Positions 9,356 through 17,665 are shown, numbered from the stretch's first letter. The stretch is 64,000 nt of DNA from JAKAIY01 sp963809385 (GCA_963809385.1 CAWEJL010000004.1:310001-374000); one strand, 5' to 3'. The notes: a model not told the origin generated them from the sequence alone. Translations and numbers: made by a program.

Positions 9356-9771
9356 CGCGCGGGAGCGAGCGTGAAATCGTAGCGCATGGTGTAGTAGGGC
9401 GTGTTGATCTGGCTGCCGTCAGGAGCGACGCCCGGCTCGTGCCGCTCGAACGGCGTAATCAGCGACGTTTTCACGCCGAACATGGCGTCCGAGTCGAGGT
9501 AGCGATCACCTTTCTCGAAGACGTGCGTGACCAGGGTCTGATAGCCCGGCGCGGTAATCATGAAGCGCACATGCGCCGGGCGCATCGGGCTACGGTTCGC
9601 GGCGGCCAGCAGGTCGCCCACCGGGCCGTCGTTGGGGATCGGATAGGCTGACGGCCGCACTGACCAGAAGGCATAGCGCCCATCGCTATCGGTAAAAAGG
9701 TGGCCGCGACCACGCGCGGCGGGCAGGCCAGCGACCTGCACATCGTAATGGCCCTCGTTGTCAGGCCACTC
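9352..9771 (-). pseudogene. 3' remnant of an intradiol ring-cleavage dioxygenase
   Basis: About 139 codons match the C-terminal half of catechol/hydroxyquinol 1,2-dioxygenases: NEGHYDVQ, TDSDGRYAFWSVRP, SYPIPNDGPVGDLL-like text (here AYPIPNDGPVGDLL), RPAHVRFMITAPGYQTLVTH and YLDSDAMFGVK. The N-terminal half is missing; homology begins exactly where the stop codon of the methyltransferase gene lies (9770-9772), so a deletion joined the two. The iron ligands should be Tyr, Tyr, His, His. Both Tyr are present, but the RPAHxH motif reads RPAHVRF, so the last His is Arg. The fragment has no start or RBS and cannot be active. Confidence 0.85.
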
Positions 9772-10480
9772 ACCGCTTGATGCACATGTACGCAGTGTAG
9801 ATCCCTGAGTCACTGTAACGCGCATCGCTGATGTCAAAACCCGCGCGCTCTAGCATCGGTTCGAGCAGCCAGCTAAATGTGCTGTACTCGCCGCGCAGAT
9901 GCTCCTCCAGCTCCTCGCGCGTCCATCCAGCGCGCGCGTCAGGGATTCGACTGGCCGCGCTCGCCAGCCACGCCTCGATGGTATGCTCCACGTCACCGAG
10001 CTCGACCGAGAAGATCAGATCGCGCAGAAACAGGACGCCGCCGGGCCGTAGCAACGCGGCGATTCGCGCGAGCGCCAGCGCCTTCCAGAAATCAGGCAGG
10101 TGGTGCAGCGCGTGACGCGAATACACAAAGTCCGCTGGGGCGCCGCGATGCTCGTAGCTCAGAAACCCCGCCTGCGCGCGCTCCACATTGCGCAGCCCTA
10201 GCTGTTCGGCTTTCTCGCCCAGGGCAGCGAGCATCACTGGCGACACATCTACCGCGATCACGCGCTTACAGACAGCGGCCGCCGCCAGCGTGAACGTTCC
10301 CGTGCCAGCGCCCATATCAACGAGCGTGCTGTCCTCACTCAGGCCGCGCTCCCGCAACAACGCCACATCCTCGGACGGATCGAAACCCGTCTTCTGATCG
10401 TAGCCCGCCACATAGGCGGGATCGCGATGCTCGGGGCCTGCGTGAGCCAGCTCATCAAGGAACCAGCGCGGCCGCTCCAT
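9770..10480 (-). CDS. Class I SAM-dependent methyltransferase
   Basis: A 236-residue protein with the Rossmann motif I TLVDMGAGTGTFTLAAA, motif II VIAVDVSPVMLA, and a later LLRPGGVLFLRDLIF segment. FVYSRHALHHLPDFWKAL is typical of Methyltransf_11/25 small-molecule enzymes. The substrate cannot be read from the sequence. It follows ridA by 42 bases on the same strand and probably ends the selD-rnc-ridA operon. Its stop codon is the junction with the dioxygenase remnant. Confidence 0.88.
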   Translation of the reverse strand: MERPRWFLDELAHAGPEHRDPAYVAGYDQKTGFDPSEDVALLRERGLSEDSTLVDMGAGTGTFTLAAAAVCKRVIAVDVSPVMLAALGEKAEQLGLRNVERAQAGFLSYEHRGAPADFVYSRHALHHLPDFWKALALARIAALLRPGGVLFLRDLIFSVELGDVEHTIEAWLASAASRIPDARAGWTREELEEHLRGEYSTFSWLLEPMLERAGFDISDARYSDSGIYTAYMCIKR

Positions 10481-10522
10481 GCCAGCCTCCTCCTAAGCGC
10501 CACATGCCGGGCTCACTCTACG

Positions 10523-11008
10523 CTACTCCGCCGCGATCTCGACTTCGGCTTCGATCTCAACTGGGATGTCGAATGGCAGCTCCGCCATGCCGACCGCGCT
10601 GCGGGCGTGCGCGCCAATCTCCGGGCCGTACAGGTCGAGCAGCAAGTCAGAGGCGCCATTGATCACCGCCGGGGTCTGGTTGAAGCCCGGCGCGACGTTG
10701 ACCATGCCAAAGACCCGCAGCCAGGCGGTAACGCGGTCGAGGTCGCCGATCTCGCGCTTCAGGCTCGCCAGGATCGCCAGCATGGTTCGCTGCGCCTGGA
10801 GGTAGGCCTCATCGAGCGTCACATCGCGTCCCACCTTGCCGCGCGGCTCCGCGAGCGACCCGTCGGGATTGAGCGGACCGTGACCGGAGATATACACCCG
10901 GGCGCCGCGGACCCGCGCGTTCACGAACGGCAGCCGCACGGGCGTTCCCGTTTGCATCGGCTGAGGCAGGATCAGCCCACGCTCAGCCAGCTTAGCCTCG
11001 ATGTTCAT
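10523..11008 (-). CDS. RidA/YjgF-family protein
   Basis: A 161-residue RidA-like protein, longer than the canonical roughly 130 residues and similar to the YjgF-like endoribonuclease subgroup (PF14588). Typical elements are VYISGHGPLNPDGSL near residue 38, and YLQAQRTMLAILASLKREIGDLDRV-type helix text. RidA deaminates reactive enamine/imine intermediates using an Arg near the C-terminus; that Arg is not clearly aligned here, so the activity is uncertain. Its ATG overlaps the TGA of rnc (ATGA), indicating coupled translation. Confidence 0.85.
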   Translation of the reverse strand: MNIEAKLAERGLILPQPMQTGTPVRLPFVNARVRGARVYISGHGPLNPDGSLAEPRGKVGRDVTLDEAYLQAQRTMLAILASLKREIGDLDRVTAWLRVFGMVNVAPGFNQTPAVINGASDLLLDLYGPEIGAHARSAVGMAELPFDIPVEIEAEVEIAAE

Positions 11009-11838
11009 GGCGTTTCCTCCCCGGCGCGCTCTACCGCGACCGGCTCGCTCCAGCCGGGGTCGGCGAGCGCGGCGGTGGCGGCGGCCTGCTCGGCCTCACG
11101 CTTGTTGCGCCCCTGCCCGCCGCCAATCACGATATCACCAAGCAAAGCTTGTACCGTATACAGCCGCTCGTGCGCCGGGCCTTCTTCGCTTATCACCTGG
11201 TAGCGCGGCGTCACGCCCAGCCGCCCCTGCGCCAGTTCCTGCAAGAGCGATTTGGCGTCCTTGACACGCTGCTGAGCAACCGCGCGCTCGGCCTCCTCGC
11301 GCAGCAGCGGCTCCAGCCACGCGCGCACGGCGTCCAGACCGGCATCCAGATAGAGCGCGCCGATCACCCCCTCAAAAGCCGAGGCGATCAGCAGGTCGCG
11401 GTCGCGCCCTCCTGTCCCGTCCTCGCCGCGCCCCAGCCGCAGCAGCGGCCCCAGGCCCATGCGCCGCGCCAGCGTCGCCAGCGTCGAAGCGCGCACCAGC
11501 GCCGCGCGCAGCTGCGTCAGCTCGCCCTCCGGCCCGTCAGGACGTATCTGGTAGAGCAGGCCCGCGCTCACCAGCGCCAGCGCCGCGTCGCCCAGAAACT
11601 CCAGCCGCTCGTTCGAGATGACCCCCGGCCCTGCGAACTCGTAGGCGTACGAGCGGTGCGTCAGCGCGTCCATCAGCAGCTTGCGGTCGCGGAAAGTGTG
11701 GCCCAGCGCCGTCTCCAGCGCCGCCAGCGGGTCTGCGGGCGCTTCTGGCGTCTCGGGGTGTCTCTGGAGCCTCTGGAGCGGGCGCCACTGCGCGCTGGCG
11801 TCCGCCGCGCCGCGCGGGCATGCGCGCGGGCGCCTCAT
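11005..11838 (-). CDS. rnc: Ribonuclease III
   Basis: A 277-residue endonuclease that cleaves double-stranded RNA in rRNA and mRNA processing. The signature NERLEFLGDAAL contains the catalytic Glu/Asp cluster; ASAFEGVIGALYLDAG carries the second acidic pair. A dsRNA-binding domain follows, from DAKSLLQELAQGRLG to GQGRNKREAEQAAATAAL. The N-terminal 40 residues before LAALETALGHTFRDRKLL are Pro/Arg-rich and not part of the fold. ATG 11838 has GGAGG about 12 bases upstream, a long spacing. The frame is the same as that of selD, separated by the selD TGA at 11866-11868 and eight further codons. Confidence 0.93.
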   Translation of the reverse strand: MRRPRACPRGAADASAQWRPLQRLQRHPETPEAPADPLAALETALGHTFRDRKLLMDALTHRSYAYEFAGPGVISNERLEFLGDAALALVSAGLLYQIRPDGPEGELTQLRAALVRASTLATLARRMGLGPLLRLGRGEDGTGGRDRDLLIASAFEGVIGALYLDAGLDAVRAWLEPLLREEAERAVAQQRVKDAKSLLQELAQGRLGVTPRYQVISEEGPAHERLYTVQALLGDIVIGGGQGRNKREAEQAAATAALADPGWSEPVAVERAGEETP

Positions 11839-11865
11839 GTCCGCCGGGCGCCTCCGCCGCGACGA

Positions 11866-12918
11866 TCAGCCCCGCGCCCACCTCAGCGCCCGCCCGATGA
11901 CTGTGGCAGCCACACCCTCGGCCCGCAGCGCCGCCAACATCGTGTCCAGCCGCTCCGGCGCGATGGCGGCCAGCAGCCCGCCGGAGGTCTGCGGGTCGCA
12001 GAGCAGCAGCCGCTCGACCTGGACTGACCTCGCCTTCGTAGACACATGCGCCGCCACCGCTTCCTGGTTGCGCCCTGTGCCGCCGGGGGTGTGGCCCGCC
12101 GCCGCCAGTTCCCGCGCTCCCGGCAGCCAGGGGATGCGCGGCAGGTCGAAGCGCAGCGCCACGCCGCTCTGCGCCGCCATTTCCAGCGCATGGCCCAGCA
12201 GGCCGTAGCCGGTGATGTCGGTGCAGGCGTGGACGGCGCCCTCCACCGCGCGCAGCGCCCGCGCGGCGGCGGCGTTGAGCGCGGTCATGCTGGCGACAGC
12301 TGCGGCCAGGCTGGCCTCGAACTCCGCGCCGCTCACGCCGTCCTTGAGCGCCGTGGTGATCGTTCCCGTCCCTAGCGGCTTGGTGAGCAGCAGCGCGTCG
12401 CCGGGCCGCGCGCCGCCCTTGGTGAAGATATGCTGGGGATGGACCAGGCCAATCGCCACCAGGCCGAACTTCGGCTCGTTGTCGGTGACGGTGTGGCCAC
12501 CCGCGACGACCGCCCCCGCCTCGCGCACCTTCTCCGCGCCGCCGCGCAGGATGTCGGTCAGGATGCTGGGATCGAGGGTATCGGGGAATGCGGCGACATT
12601 CAGGGCGAGCAGCGGCGTCGCGCCCATCGCGTAGATGTCGCTGAGCGCGTTGGCGGCGGCGATGGCCCCAAACGTCGCGGCGTCATCCACGATGGGCGGG
12701 AAGAAGTCCACCGTCGCCACGATCGCCTGCTCATCGCTCAGGCGATAGACGGCGGCGTCGTCCGCGGCGCCCAGGCCCACGAGCAGGTCGGGGTTCGCGC
12801 CGGCGAAGATCGTTTCGAGCGGGCGCAGCACGTGCGCCAGGGCATCAGCGCCCATCTTGGCCGCTCAGCCCGCGCAGCTGGCGAGCGTCGTCAGCCGTAC
12901 CTGTCTTCCTGGAGCCAT
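11866..12918 (-). CDS. selD: Selenide, water dikinase, itself a predicted selenoprotein (Sec18)
   Basis: SelD makes selenophosphate from selenide and ATP. A plain ORF call starts at ATG 12855 and loses the catalytic loop. Reading upstream in the same frame gives 21 more codons from ATG 12918, including TGA at 12865-12867. The resulting N-terminus MAPGRQVRLTTLASCAG-Sec-AAKM aligns without gaps with E. coli IRLTQYSHGAG-C17-GCKI, so the TGA replaces catalytic Cys17. The Lys after it (E. coli Lys20) is kept. E. coli Cys19 is Ala, but Cys15 creates a CxxU pair. AGGCGGA precedes ATG 12918, and a promoter lies at 12971-13000. Downstream motifs: DDAAVY, TVDFFPPIVDD, GGHTVTDNEPKFGL, LLTKPLGTG, CTDITGYGLLGHALEM, CDPQTSGGLL. 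The total is 350 residues, normal for SelD. Confidence 0.9.
12836..12864 (-). promoter_or_regulatory. Candidate bacterial SECIS hairpin in selD
   Basis: Directly downstream of the in-frame TGA, the transcript can pair GCCA (12861-12858) with UGGC (12839-12836) and, after a 4-nt bulge AGAU, GGGC (12853-12850) with GCCC (12843-12840). The apical loop is GCUGAU, with G at its first position. The loop begins 15 nt after the UGA, close to the minimum spacing of known bacterial SECIS elements. The fold was done by eye. Confidence 0.6.
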
Positions 12919-12970
12919 GATCCGCCTGTCACATCCACACACGATGCCCGCGCCATTCGGGGCCACCGCC

Positions 12971-13000
12971 ATTGTACGGCCCGCCGCGCGGCAGCGTCAA
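12971..13000 (-). promoter_or_regulatory. Sigma70-type promoter for the selD operon
   Basis: On the minus strand TTGACG (13000-12995) is followed after 18 bases by TACAAT (12976-12971). Transcription would begin near 12964, about 45 bases before the selD start at 12918. This supports the upstream start. Confidence 0.65.
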
Positions 13001-13027
13001 AGCGGGGCGAATGCAAGCGGCGCGCAA

Positions 13028-13072
13028 GGGCATTCATGCCCCGTCTCCGTGCGCTGGCTATTCATGGCCGCG
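13028..13072 (+). repeat. Bipartite palindromic repeat, copy A
   Basis: The first half is GGGCATTCATGCCC (13028-13041). Seven bases later comes the second half, GTGCGCTGGCTATTCATGG plus CCGCG (13049-13072). Related copies lie at 45868-45914 (minus) and 52515-52561, with half copies at 45965-45988 and 45998-46021. The host interval 12919-13288 contains no gene. Confidence 0.7.
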
Positions 13073-13288
13073 ATAGCGCCTCATGAGCGCGGCCCGGGAA
13101 GTGGGGATTGGCGTTGAGACGCATGTATCGCGCATACTGGGAGGGGTCCGCGCGCGAAGATCATCCGCTGGCTGATGCGGCGCGCGCGGGCGATATCCGA
13201 TACTGCACGCTGCGCGCCTGGCGCTCCATCGGGAGCGGGCGCGTCTGTATAGCGATCACCATCGTAATGCGAGAGGGGAGATTCCGTC

Positions 13289-13744
13289 ATGGCTGACACC
13301 ACCACCGAGTCCGAGATCGTCAAGCGCATGCGCGCCGATCTGACCGAGGCCACCCGCGCGCGCGACCAGATCCGCATGGACACGATCCGCATGGCGCTGG
13401 ACGGCTTCACCCAGGAGGAGGTCGCCCGCAGCCGCGCCGCGCTCAGCGACCTGGACCGCGCCGTGATCCTCGACAAGCAGATCAAGCAGCGGCTGGAGTC
13501 CGCCGAAATCTTCCGCAATGCGGGCCGCGCCGAGCTTGCCGACAAGGAGACGCGCCAGGTGGAGATTCTGCGCGCCTATCTGCCCGCCCGTATGACCGAC
13601 GACGACATCCGCGCGCTGGTCGCCGCGCTCATCGAGAAGCATGGCAAGGAGTTCAAGGCGGTGATGCCGCTGGCCAGCAAGGAGACCCGTGGCCGCGCCG
13701 ACGGCAAGCGCGTCAGCGAGATCGTTCGCGAGATGACAGCGTAG
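13289..13744 (+). CDS. YqeY/GatB-domain protein
   Basis: A 151-residue member of the YqeY family, related to the tail domain of the GatB amidotransferase subunit that contacts tRNA. Typical features are the N-terminal helix IVKRMRADLTEATRARDQ, then RQVEILRAYLPARMTDDDI and the C-terminal GRADGKRVSEIVREM. The family has no firmly established enzymatic role. GAGGGGAG lies about 8 bases before the ATG. The stop overlaps or abuts a possible GTG of the cupin gene, so the two are probably cotranscribed. Confidence 0.9.
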   Translation: MADTTTESEIVKRMRADLTEATRARDQIRMDTIRMALDGFTQEEVARSRAALSDLDRAVILDKQIKQRLESAEIFRNAGRAELADKETRQVEILRAYLPARMTDDDIRALVAALIEKHGKEFKAVMPLASKETRGRADGKRVSEIVREMTA

Positions 13745-13770
13745 TGGAGCGCGAAAAGAGGGTAAGCGGT

Positions 13771-14130
13771 ATGCCAGCGAAGGTCAAAGTGTCGCTTAGT
13801 GAGGCGCAGGCCAAGCTTCCGCTGCCCGCCACGCCCACGTGGCCACTGGGCGTGTGGGACACCGAGGTGATCGCGCACGGCAGCATGACCGTCTCGCTCT
13901 TCGCGCCCAAAGAGACCGACTTCCAGACGCCGCACGACCAGGATGAGGTCTACATCGTGATGGCGGGAACCGGCGAGTTCGTCTGCGACGGCCAGCCCTA
14001 CACGTTCGCGCCGGGCGATGTCCTCTTCGTCCCCGCCGGCGTCGCGCACCGCTTCACCCACTTCACGCCCGCCTTCACCGCCTGGGTCGTCTTCTACGGC
14101 CCCAAGGGCGGCGAAGCGGCAGCGGAGTAG
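13771..14130 (+). CDS. Cupin-domain protein
   Basis: A 119-residue single-domain cupin. Motif 1 is PHDQDEVYIVMAGTGEF (His and Glu metal ligands), and motif 2 is PGDVLFVPAGVAHRF (His ligand). ATG 13771 is preferred over GTG 13744 because GAGGGT lies about 7 bases before it. It follows the YqeY gene by 26 bases. The substrate cannot be inferred; such small cupins range from sugar-binding to dioxygenase-like proteins. Confidence 0.88.
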   Translation: MPAKVKVSLSEAQAKLPLPATPTWPLGVWDTEVIAHGSMTVSLFAPKETDFQTPHDQDEVYIVMAGTGEFVCDGQPYTFAPGDVLFVPAGVAHRFTHFTPAFTAWVVFYGPKGGEAAAE

Positions 14131-14141
14131 TCGCGCGCGCT

Positions 14142-14861
14142 TCACCCCGCCGGTTCCATCCGGGCGGACTGGCGGACGTATTTGCGGCCGCGCTTGGTGG
14201 GGGTGAAGCGGGTGTCGAGGAAGGCCAGCGCCCAGGCCTGGCGCGCCACTGGCTCCAGCGTGGTGAGCAACGTCTCCCAGACGCGCCCCCAGACGCCGGA
14301 GCGCTCCCACTGGACGTAGCGCCGCCAGCAAGTGACGGGGTCGCCGTAGCGCTCCGGCAGGTCATGCCAGCGGCAACTGTTGCGCAGCACGAAGAGGATG
14401 CCCTCCATGGTGCGGCGGTCGTCGGCGCGGGGGCGGCCCGTGCGCGCGGGGGCGGGCAGCAGCGGCGCGATGGCCCGCCACTGCGCGTCGGTCAGCGGCG
14501 TAGCCAGCGACGTCGCCTCGCGCCGCTTGATGGTGTCCGCCGTCGCGGTCCACAACTCGATCAGACTGGCGTACGACTCGTTGTAGTGCTCGACCCACGC
14601 TTCCTCCAGCAGGTCGGCCTCGCCGGGCAGGATCGTCGCCTCGCGCCAGCGCTCCCCCGCAAAGGCCTTGAGGCTCTCCAGGTCGCGCCAGACTGAGACC
14701 AGGACGAACTCCTCCAGCCGCTTCGGGTTCGGGAGGGCGATGGAGATGGCCAGCATGCCCGGCTGCTCGCGCATCAACGGCATGCTCACCACCTGGCAGA
14801 GGCGCTCGAACGCGGCGCGCTTGCCCGGCTTGAGACGCGCGCGGAAGACGCGAATGATCAT
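14142..14861 (-). CDS. Fusion of an ABM monooxygenase domain with a DUF4096 (IS5-type transposase) domain
   Basis: A 239-residue protein with two domains. Residues 1-95 look like an antibiotic-biosynthesis-monooxygenase (ABM) ferredoxin-like fold: MIIRVFRARLKPGKRAAFER, EQPGMLAISIALP and FVLVSVWRDLESLKAF. Residues about 115-210 match the N-terminal DUF4096 domain of IS5/IS1182-type transposases: LTDAQWRAIAPLLP, GRPRADDRRTMEGILFVLR, SCRWHDLPERYGDPVTCWRR and WERSGVWGRVW. The DDE catalytic domain and inverted repeats are absent. The frame is intact and GAGGAG lies 8 bases before ATG 14861, so it looks like one expressed gene. Codon composition is similar across both halves. Confidence 0.8.
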   Translation of the reverse strand: MIIRVFRARLKPGKRAAFERLCQVVSMPLMREQPGMLAISIALPNPKRLEEFVLVSVWRDLESLKAFAGERWREATILPGEADLLEEAWVEHYNESYASLIELWTATADTIKRREATSLATPLTDAQWRAIAPLLPAPARTGRPRADDRRTMEGILFVLRNSCRWHDLPERYGDPVTCWRRYVQWERSGVWGRVWETLLTTLEPVARQAWALAFLDTRFTPTKRGRKYVRQSARMEPAG

Positions 14862-14885
14862 GCTGGCCACTCCTCAAACAGCTAG

Positions 14886-15512
14886 TCAGCGCGCGGCGGT
14901 CGCCGTCGGCATTGGGGGAGCCGGTGGAATTTCATCAAAAAGATCGAACAGCTCTCGCAGAAAGGTCTGGTCGTAGGCGCTCCATGCGCTCTCTGGGGTT
15001 GCGCTCGCCCAGGAGAAGCGGCGCGCTGTGGCCTCCTTGACGACCGCGATACCGTACCACTGGTTGACGGTCGCATTGTACTCGTCATGCGTTGGCCCCA
15101 TGATGATGACCATCACCTGGCGCAACGGCAGGCCGCTGGACCACAGCCCGTTCATCTCCTGGAAACAGAGCGTCTTGACCCGCGCGTACGCCGCCGCGAT
15201 CTGGGCATCCGTGAGCGGCACATTGCCGTCAATCGTCACCGTCGCCGTCAGGCTCTCCGCGCGCGCGTCGTATGCGACCCCTACCGAGCGCGCGGCAGAG
15301 CCGACCGCGCCCTGCGCCGATGCCAATAGTTCCTGGCCTACGGGATCGGAGGGCGTCGCGATCGGCGTCGCCGTGGGCAGATGCGCCAGCACGGGCGTCG
15401 GCGTGGGACCCGTATCCGCGCTATTCGCCGCGACAGACGCGCACCCCGCCAGCGCCAGAATGCCCACCAGCGCCAGAAGCGGAGCGCGCCCGCGCCTGAA
15501 GACGTGCCACAT
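14886..15512 (-). CDS. Lipoprotein of unknown function
   Basis: A 208-residue protein starting at ATG 15512 with GGAGGGGAGG upstream. The signal peptide ends in LALAGC, a lipobox with the cysteine near residue 24. A Thr/Pro-rich spacer (TGPTPTPVLAHLPTATPIA) precedes a folded part of about 140 residues that includes YARVKTLCFQEMNGLW and NATVNQWYGIAVV. I do not recognise the family. It lies downstream of selB by 143 bases on the same strand. Confidence 0.78.
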   Translation of the reverse strand: MWHVFRRGRAPLLALVGILALAGCASVAANSADTGPTPTPVLAHLPTATPIATPSDPVGQELLASAQGAVGSAARSVGVAYDARAESLTATVTIDGNVPLTDAQIAAAYARVKTLCFQEMNGLWSSGLPLRQVMVIIMGPTHDEYNATVNQWYGIAVVKEATARRFSWASATPESAWSAYDQTFLRELFDLFDEIPPAPPMPTATAAR

Positions 15513-15655
15513 AAGCGATCCTCCCCTCCATCCCGCGCGGCGTGGGCGCTCTGCCACAAGCGCTCTGCCCGCGCATCTGGAGCCACGCTACCACCGGCCG
15601 CCGGGGAGGGTCAATCGCTCATTGCAAAACGCGCGGAACGTGATGGGGCGCGGCG

Positions 15656-17641
15656 TCAGGGCAGGTCGCCCGCCGCCAGGCGCGCCCACGCGGCGGCGGC
15701 ATCTCGCCCCGCCTCGCGGTCATCGCCGCGCCGCGCGGTGATGTGGCGCTCGTCAAGCCGCTCGAAGAGCGCCAGCGTATATTTGCGCGTCGCCCCGAGC
15801 AGGTCGCGCGCCTCCGCCACTGTAATCGCTTCATGCGCGCGCAGATGCTCCAGGATGCGCCGCGCCGCTTCGCGGTAGGCCTCGCGGTCCAGCAGGATGG
15901 TATCGCTCATCTTTACCAGATCGCCGCGCGCCACCAACGCCTGCGTCAGCTCCGGCCCCAGCGCCTCCTCGACGTCCACCCAGTCTGGTGGGGTGAATGG
16001 GGCCGCACGGAAGCGGGCAAGCATCGCCTCTACCGCGCGCGCCTGCTCCGGCGTTGGCTCGGCGGTATGGCCCGGCAGCCGCAGCCGCGCCGTCCCCTGG
16101 CCAGATGCGCCCCGCTCCACGCCTGGTTCCTCGATCAGCGCGCCCTCCGTCGCTAGCGCCGCGATCACCTCCGGCGCCTCGCGCGGGGTGAGCCCCAGCC
16201 GCGCGCGCCACTCCTCGCGTGGCATGCCCGCCCGCAACGGATAGCGGCGGTGATACTCCGCCAGGGCGGCGTCGCTGGCCGCGCGCAGCCGCTCCCAGAC
16301 CCCTGCCGCGTACCATAGCTCGCCCACGCGCCGCGCCCGCTCGCTGGACTCTAGCTCCGCCAGGGCGTCCGCCATATCCTCCGCTGGCAGGCCCGTCGCG
16401 CCCGCCAGCGCATCCGCGCCCCAGCCCGCCAGCCGCGCAGCCTCTCTGCCACTTCCCCGCCGCCCGGTAGGCTCCGCGCCACCCAGCGTCGCCAGCGCCA
16501 CCTCCGCCGGGTCGCCGCGCGCCAGCGTCTCCAGCCGCGCCGCGACCGCCGCATCCTCGCGGCGGTGGCGGCGCGCCACCGGCTCAACGACCACCCCGCC
16601 GCCCAGCGTCATGCTCGGTGAGGGCGAGCGCAGGATGAAGCGGTCGCCGCGCGCGGCCACGATCGGGCGCGCCAGCCGCAACTGCGCCCAGCCCGACTCG
16701 CCTGGCGCCAGCTCGTCGCCCTCCAGCAGGATCACCCGCGCGGGCGTCTCCGATGCGCCCAGGAACAGATCGAGCTCGCTGTTGTGCGCCAGCTCGCGCG
16801 GCGCGCCCCGCAGCCATTCCAGTCGCGCGTCCAGCGCGGTCGTCACCTTCAGCCGCCCCGGCAAGCCCAGCGTATCGCCGCGCGCCAGATCGCTCTTCTC
16901 CACGCCCGCCAGATTGACCGCCAGCCGCGCGCCTGGCTCGCCGCGCTCCACCTTCTTGCGGTGCGTCTGCAAGCCCCGGATGCGCGCGCGGCGGCCCGAC
17001 GGCAGGATTTCCACCTCTTGCCCAACCCGCAGCGCGCCATCCTGGAGCGCGCCCGTCGCCACCACGCCGAAGCCGCTGATCGTGAAGACGCGGTCAACTG
17101 GCAGGCGCGGGCGCCCGGTGTCGCGCCGGGAGGGGGCGCGCTCCAGCGCGGCGTCCAGCGCGGCCAGCAGCTCCGGCAGCCCCTGACCCGTCACGGCGGA
17201 GCAGGCGATGACCGGCGATCCGGCCAGCGTCGTCGAAGCCAGCGTCTCGGCGACCTCCTCGCGCGCCAGCTCCAGCCAGTCTGGCTCGACCAGATCGGCC
17301 TTGTTGAGCGCCACGACGCCCGCGCCTACGCGCAGCAGATCGAGAATCGCCAGATGCTCAACCGTCTGCGGCATCACGCCCTCGTCCGCCGCGACGACCA
17401 GCAGCGCGGCGTCCAGCCCGCCGACGCCGGCAAGCATGTTGCGGATGAACGCCTCGTGGCCCGGCACGTCCACCACGCTGACCTCGCGCCCGCTGGGCAG
17501 CGTCAGCCAGGCGAAGCCCAGGTCAATCGTCATGCCACGGGCCTTCTCCTCGGCCAGCCGGTCGGGGTCAATGCCCGTCAGCGCCATGACCAGCGCCGAC
17601 TTGCCGTGGTCCACATGCCCCGCCACACCGATGACGCTCAT
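15656..17641 (-). CDS. selB: Selenocysteine-specific translation elongation factor
   Basis: A 661-residue GTPase that carries Sec-tRNA to the ribosome at SECIS-containing UGA codons. The N-terminal GTPase shows G1 GHVDHGKS, G2 MTIDLGFAWL, G3 DVPGHEAFIRNML and G4 NKADL. EF-Tu-like domains II and III follow (DRVFTISGFGVVATGAL, RGLQTHRKKVERGEPGARLAVNL). The C-terminal 250 residues form winged helices; the last has TVAEARDLLGATRKYTLALFE and ITARRGDDR, the SECIS-binding type. The length is normal. GGAAGGA lies about 11 bases upstream of ATG 17641, and the M20 gene ends 24 bases before, suggesting cotranscription. With selD it forms part of the selenocysteine machinery; selA and selC are not seen here. 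Confidence 0.95.
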   Translation of the reverse strand: MSVIGVAGHVDHGKSALVMALTGIDPDRLAEEKARGMTIDLGFAWLTLPSGREVSVVDVPGHEAFIRNMLAGVGGLDAALLVVAADEGVMPQTVEHLAILDLLRVGAGVVALNKADLVEPDWLELAREEVAETLASTTLAGSPVIACSAVTGQGLPELLAALDAALERAPSRRDTGRPRLPVDRVFTISGFGVVATGALQDGALRVGQEVEILPSGRRARIRGLQTHRKKVERGEPGARLAVNLAGVEKSDLARGDTLGLPGRLKVTTALDARLEWLRGAPRELAHNSELDLFLGASETPARVILLEGDELAPGESGWAQLRLARPIVAARGDRFILRSPSPSMTLGGGVVVEPVARRHRREDAAVAARLETLARGDPAEVALATLGGAEPTGRRGSGREAARLAGWGADALAGATGLPAEDMADALAELESSERARRVGELWYAAGVWERLRAASDAALAEYHRRYPLRAGMPREEWRARLGLTPREAPEVIAALATEGALIEEPGVERGASGQGTARLRLPGHTAEPTPEQARAVEAMLARFRAAPFTPPDWVDVEEALGPELTQALVARGDLVKMSDTILLDREAYREAARRILEHLRAHEAITVAEARDLLGATRKYTLALFERLDERHITARRGDDREAGRDAAAAWARLAAGDLP

Positions 17642-17665
17642 AGGGGTCGTATCCTTCCGGCGCGA

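Noticed and set aside
11830..11875. Second Sec read-through from selD into rnc, since both are in the same frame
   Set aside because: SelD has a normal C-terminus at this TGA, and rnc has its own ATG with an RBS-like GGAGG; no hairpin is evident after the stop.
12919..13288. tRNA-Sec (selC) near selD or selB
   Set aside because: No cloverleaf with a TCA anticodon was found in the gene-free intervals on either strand.
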